Source: Bryopsis sp. KO-2023 (Eukaryota > Chlorophyta > Ulvophyceae > Bryopsidales > Bryopsidaceae). Taken from it: a stretch of DNA of 64,000 nucleotides. Location: NCBI GenBank assembly GCA_030272585.1, contig BSYQ01000003.1, positions 2,046,001-2,110,000 on the forward strand. Direction: 5' to 3'. Shown here in pieces: positions 59,723-64,000 of the stretch. Made by a program: the position numbers and the translations under genes. Below the pieces are notes generated by a model. That model saw nothing but the letters and a program-made list of their open reading frames with translations. It was not told the DNA's origin and searched no databases. Numbering within the stretch: the first letter of the stretch is position 1; the number at the start of each line of letters is the position of its first letter.

Positions 59723-60243
59723 TGTTACGCGAGGCGCTCCGTACGCCGACGCACTTCCGTGTAAAGAGTGAGAGAGGGTGGCGGCTGAGTTCCACAGGGT
59801 CACACAAAATCAAATCGAGTCGCACACGGGGTCCACAGTTGCACTCACAGAATTACTGACAAGCAAGGTTACATTAAGCGTCCCATCCTTTTAACTCCCG
59901 TTCGACTTTCCCGAGGGTGACTAACCACCCGTAACATTCCCACTACCCTGACTCACAGCCGCCAGTTCTACTCCTGACTCACTCACACACTCACACACAG
60001 GCCCAGACCAAAGCACGTTCCCACTCAGACTCAAACCCGAGACCTTCGCCTCACGAGTCTCACTTTAGTTGATCGAACCACTGTCTTGACCAGGTGCTCT
60101 TGCGATGGTTTCCTCGCTGTAGTTCAGTAGTATCTCCTCAGGGGAATGCTGTCATCTACCGGGGATGCATCTGACGCTTCACAGACGTCAGATGCATGAC
60201 GCCTTTGACGTCTGACGTCCCTGGACGTCAGCAGCTGGTATCA
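59723..60243 (-). repeat. Element F 5' LTR
   Basis: This is 521 bp. The plus strand starts TGTTACGCGAGG and ends CAGCTGGTATCA. It pairs with 45934-46454, with differences such as TTACATTAAG versus TTACATCAAG. Confidence 0.93.
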
Positions 60244-60248
60244 CTAGG

Positions 60249-61836
60249 AACAAGGCGAGAGGCTATAATCACCCAGTCGGGTTAGCCGTCAAAAAGGTTC
60301 CGGGCGAATGATCTATCATTGGGGATAGGAAAAGCGGGGTCCTTCCAAACGTTCCGGCCCTTCGGAGGGCACCCTTGTGGTGTGGTGGTTCGAACCCACC
60401 CCGGGATAATAATTCACGAGTTTGTTTCGTTCTTTGAAAAACTTTTCTTTCGCGCGAGTAATATTTCCTTGGTTTCGTGGAACGGAATGTTTATTCAAGC
60501 GCTTTTTTTTCCCTTAAATTTTCGAGTTCTTTGAGCCTTTTGCGTTTGCTCGGTTCAAGCTTTACAGCGACCAAGTGAGAGGGGGCCTCCGGATAGTTGT
60601 TAATTCAGGTAACGAAGGGGTTCAGAAATGTCGAAAGTCGAACGTCGAAGTTCCAGAGGCGCTCTTTCGGGTGTCGACAGGGTGTAGGGCTGCTTATAAC
60701 TCCTTTCAACTCGAAAAAAAAGGAAAATCGGAGCTAGAGTGGAAGAGGTATCCCTTGGAAAATACACCAGGCAGCAGACCACTTTTCTGTGAGGTGGTCA
60801 TGTTCTTTTTTTAGCTTTTACAAGACAGAATTTAACTGACACAACAAGTATCAATTACATTTTCTACAGAATATTACTACCCCAAAAAAGCCACAGAAAA
60901 AGATCTTCCCCATTTTATTTTCCTTCCATACACCGTTCGAAGGAAAAGCAGCCAGTCCCAAAACTTTAGTATCAAAACCTGTCAAAAGAACACTAGGAAT
61001 GCAAGCAATAAGCCAGTTCGCAGTGGACACTTTGTCTCTAACTTTTTCCATCTTATCCTTGAGGGCAGCCTGTCTTTCATAACATCTGGAAATTTCGAAA
61101 GAAAGAAAAAAGGAAGATTCAGGACATTATTTCATCCTCTACCCACAAATTCGGGGCAGATTTTATTCGAGCTGAAAAAGAAAGCACCCATCAAAAGGGA
61201 TCCAGCTTCTAAAGACTACCCAAAAAACAGTAGGCAAATAAATAATTCCTTTCCCCACATATTTGTGATCTCCCAAAAGGTTTCGAGCACACCCTCTCCA
61301 CACAACCGATTTTTTTGGCAATCCTTTTCCTTTTTGGCATCTAAGTGATGCTCTCCTGAAGATAACATACATTCCAGTAGTTTTTTATGCGGAGCCAGAC
61401 ATTTCTTTCCAAACGACCTCATGGTGTTTTACCCAACATTGAAATCTGATTTCTTGACTCAAGGTCCAGCAGAGCACCCCTCTCTGTTGCAAGTGAATCC
61501 TCTGTCGCAGCATATTTCCATGCCAGGTCCAGTGCAAGCCTTGATCTGTGCAGGAATCGCTCGGATCAAGGCTTGCACTGGACCTGGCCAAAGAAAATAA
61601 AAGCATCGCCGTCTGGGATGCAATCAATTCTCCGAAAGCGGGCATCAGACATTAGACTAGCCTTCTTGGCAAGGTTGGAGGTGCAGTGAATCTTTCTGTC
61701 AATGATAATCAACATCAGGAGGCAAACCATAATGAAATAATAAATTTCTCTCCAGCGTCCAAAAGTATAGTTCTCTCAAAAAGGAAAATCGGTATCGAAT
61801 CACAAAAGTGTCAAGAAAACTCCAAATAAAAAGTAC
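60249..61836. other. Right flank of element F, no gene seen
   Basis: This is AT-moderate single-copy-looking DNA. A B-box-like GGTTCGAACCC at 60388-60398 may mark another tRNA-derived repeat. A long perfect hairpin lies at 61523-61587. Confidence 0.45.
61523..61587. repeat. Perfect 24-bp inverted repeat with 17-nt loop
   Basis: The left arm begins CCAGGTCCAGTGCAAGCC and continues TTGATC. The right arm (61564-61587) is its exact inverse. Pairing extends one more base outward (G 61522, C 61588). The size suits a small-RNA precursor or a tiny foldback insertion. There is no evidence to choose between them. Confidence 0.85.
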
Positions 61837-61935
61837 CTGATTCCAGTAGAAAATCAACCAACTCCAGTCTTCCGAAATCCGCCGCATCTATCGATGGCGT
61901 GCCTTCATTATCAGATTTGAAATCCACATTTGTCC
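61837..61935 (-). CDS. Ankyrin-repeat-like exon of an incomplete gene
   Basis: The exon is exactly 99 nt (33 codons, one ankyrin repeat) between a TTGCAG acceptor and a GTACTT donor. In the useful phase it reads TNVDFKSDNEGTP then AADFGRLELVDFLLESG, matching the ankyrin pattern G-TP-x-x-x-A-x-x-G-x-LE-V-x-x-LL. His at the usual TPLH position is replaced (TPSID). An upstream candidate exon at about 62270-62335 (-) gives IFNATLEGDSEKVK, the start of another repeat, but its phase does not join directly. No start, end or further domains can be fixed. Confidence 0.5.
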
Positions 61936-63802
61936 CTGCAAGAGACAAAAATTGACCCTCAAGATCCAGAGGGTAATATATGTACTTAGTTTGTGGTGCA
62001 AATAGAAATGCAAATTACTTCACATCAATTGAGTTATATTTTGCCAATTTCCATATTTTCAACCACCATAAACTGTGGTTTTGGGAAACCAGCCGTACAT
62101 GAAAACTCACAGTGTGCGATACCACATAATATTATCCCGTAGTGCAGATTCCAATGTTTACAATCTTCTTAAGGAGCCATTCTCTTTTCATCATGAAATA
62201 ATAACAAAGACATCTTTTACCCCCCTTCCTGAGAATTAAAAAAAAAAAAGAAATCTGCAGTTGAAGTACCTTGACTTTCTCTGAGTCGCCCTCAAGGGTC
62301 GCATTGAAAATCAGTCTGTTGCAGTTCTGACATTCTGCCTGACGATTTAAGAAAAAACAAAAAAACACAGGACTGACAAAGCAAAACAAGCATTTAAAAA
62401 GACAATTCTTCTTCTTATTATTTTTTTGAAATTGAAGGCGCCTTTCTGCGCAGAGGATCAAATATAGAAAATCTGAACATACTGTGGGATGAATATTACA
62501 TGCATGCATGAATATCCACCGGAGGCTTTCAGCCAACTCTGTGTAGAAAAATGGGCTTAATTGATTCTTGATCTCCAACAACCCCACAATGAGCCGAACT
62601 TTCTGGACAAGCCCCCAAAAGATCACTGCCAGTACATCCACATCAAGATTGCGGTTTCCAGGACTCTCCTCCTCCTCCTCCTCCTCCTGCAGCAGCTTCC
62701 GAGTCGAATGGTCAACCCTTGCCCAGCTCCCAACCACTTTGGAATCGCCCTTTTATAAGATATCAGCTCATATTATGTTATATTCACCTAACGAAGAATG
62801 GCTGCGTTCATACGAGTGCATAGGATTCCCCACTGTACACAGTGTTCCGCATCTGATATGGTCGACCCACCTGTCGGTGCAGCATACGAAAGCGTTCCCT
62901 GGGAACAGCAGCACAGAGGCCATCAATCGCTGAGAACTATTGTTTCTGGGAGCCTCTCCCTCGAAAGAATCCATAAAATATCTTTAAAATCCTGAAGAAT
63001 CTACCGCTGCCACCAACAGGCTTTCAAACGTTTCTTTTTCAATCTATGCAAAACCTGATAACTTGCACAAAACACAGTAGCACAAAAAGCCACGGAGGTG
63101 GTGGTGGGCGCTGGATATCGCCCCTCCTTTGGATGCAAATTAACTGGTCTCAGTCAATGGGCAGCATGTTGAATTAGCTGGGTGGTAACACAGGCCCAAT
63201 CCACCCAAGTCCAAAGACGTCTTTAAAAGCGTCAAGTCAGTTCATGTATCGCATCCAATCATACATACATTCAGCCTGTCCCAATGCTCATTCACAATCT
63301 GTCCCAATGTAACCGACAATCGTGACATTCCCCGTAACGCCCGTATCAGTTGGCGCTGGCTCTTTTTCCCTTGAAGGCCTCCGGTTGTGATCGTTGGGAC
63401 ACGCACATTTACACTCGAGTAGTCAAGCAACATCGTACCTTTGACGATCGCGTTTGAGGTAGCACCCGCTCCACCCATTTTTGGGTCCTTCAGCCAGACA
63501 TTGCAATGACAATTGTCGGCTAATGCGTGGGTCGTCCAGTGTTCCTCAACTGACACCTCTTCATTCACTCCACTCTGTTGGGGATGCCCACGGTCGCCAG
63601 TACGCCAGAAACTCTTTGCCAAGGTGGCCGTGAAAAATATTACATTTTGGGAATGTCGATGCTCGGATGTCTGACGAGCAAATTCTGGTCAAATCCGTGT
63701 GCGTAGCGTGGTCGATACGCCTGGTGAAACGCGCGCTCGTTGTGACGCGGACGTCAGTGTTGCTTCTTTCAGGTTTGTCAGAGGGCACCGTGCGTGGTGA
63801 GC
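61936..63802. other. Possible parts of the ankyrin-type gene and unassigned DNA
   Basis: A minus-strand frame from ATG 62737 begins MVGSWARVDHSTRKLLQ followed by a GAG-repeat-encoded Glu run. It could be a first exon for the ankyrin-like gene. The Glu codons are a (CTC)n microsatellite at about 62667-62690 on the plus strand. The rest shows no recognisable gene. Confidence 0.3.
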
Positions 63803-63901
63803 ATGTCCAACACGGTACGGGATCGCGGAGGAAATAGGGGACCAGTGGATCCTTCAGAGGGCGAGGACGGGGAAGTTGTTCTGGTGAAGAACGTGTTCAA
63901 G
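63803..63901 (+). CDS. Possible first exon of a gene running off the right edge
   Basis: ATG 63803 opens MSNTVRDRGGNRGPVDPSE, followed by GEDGEVVLVKNVFK. It ends at AAG before GTGTGA, a usable but weak donor. The composition looks coding, but no family is recognised and no downstream exon is in the window. Confidence 0.3.
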
Positions 63902-64000
63902 GTGTGAAGGATCATCTTCAGGAAAAGAAAATATCCGAAACTGGAAGAACCGAGGTCGAATAGATCGAGCGTGGTTCCTTGTTTGGAAATGCACTTCCCT

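Larger units (their letters stand above)
45934..60243 (-). mobile_element. Element F: Ty3/gypsy chromovirus split by element E
   Basis: It has 521-bp LTRs with about three differences seen. The target duplication CTAGG is at 45929-45933 and 60244-60248. From the right it has PBS, gag, pol up to RNase H, then element E (48239-54777), then integrase and chromodomain. It is older than E by position and LTR divergence. Confidence 0.94.

Noticed and set aside
63242-63622. Minus-strand 126-codon frame
   Set aside because: No ATG start (TTG), no recognised domain, no exon signals that fit.
1-64000. Fungal or animal origin
   Set aside because: Chromodomain Ty3 elements also occur in fungi and vertebrates, but the nsLTP-like eight-cysteine gene and the overall gene structure favour a streptophyte. 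Not proven.

Overview
This is a eukaryotic nuclear window made mostly of nested LTR retrotransposons. A roughly 15 kb gene-bearing island (about 22.2-37.3 kb) lies between two retrotransposon nests, and a second non-LTR stretch follows at about 60.2-64.0 kb. The organism is most likely a streptophyte (plant-lineage) genome, possibly a charophyte alga. This is inferred from Ty3/gypsy chromovirus-type elements with integrase chromodomains, phase-consistent GT-AG introns, and a secreted protein with an eight-cysteine (nsLTP-like) motif. No diagnostic marker such as rDNA or an organelle gene is present, so the species is not established.

Left nest (1-22237). Element C (+) enters from the left edge with a coiled-coil plus zinc-finger third ORF. 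Element A (+, 1361-10058) sits inside the last codons of that ORF and is flanked by CCCAGT. The tail of C (39-bp tandem repeats, purine tract) leads into a ~1.39-kb 3' LTR (TGTGACG...CGTCACA). That LTR is split by element B (-, 11647-21917, target duplication GCGGG). B looks complete, with gag, pol with chromodomain, and a third ORF in the env position related to the one in C.

Gene island. Phase-checked gene models are: G1 (-, 3 exons, 151 aa, secreted and Cys-rich), with a decayed duplicate of its 3' end 2.3 kb away; G2 (+, 6 exons, 311 aa, secreted and Ala-rich); and G3 (-, 8 exons, 539 aa, signal peptide, eight-cysteine motif, Pro-rich repeats and 11 Gly-rich FVDPNAQ repeats). A partial G4 (+) has a CxC exon like that of G3 and is probably broken by a tiny insertion. 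A 5'-truncated LINE, palindromes and a foldback element lie between them.

Right nest (37263-60248). Element D (-, 37268-45877, target duplication CCGAC) carries a hAT-like MITE exactly at its gag/pol junction. Element F (-, 45934-60243, target duplication CTAGG) has its pol split between RNase H and integrase by element E (-, 48239-54772, target duplication GTGCA). E in turn carries a second hAT-like MITE in its integrase. D and E encode a Gag with a C-terminal domain resembling Dam/DIRS-type N6-adenine methyltransferases. Both MITEs hold tRNA-like cores between simple-repeat-rich arms. Five elements (A, B, D, E, F) share the same primer binding site, TGGTTTCGGAGC.

The right end (60249-64000) holds no complete gene. 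It has one 99-nt ankyrin-repeat-like exon (-), a 24-bp-arm hairpin, and a possible first exon near the edge.
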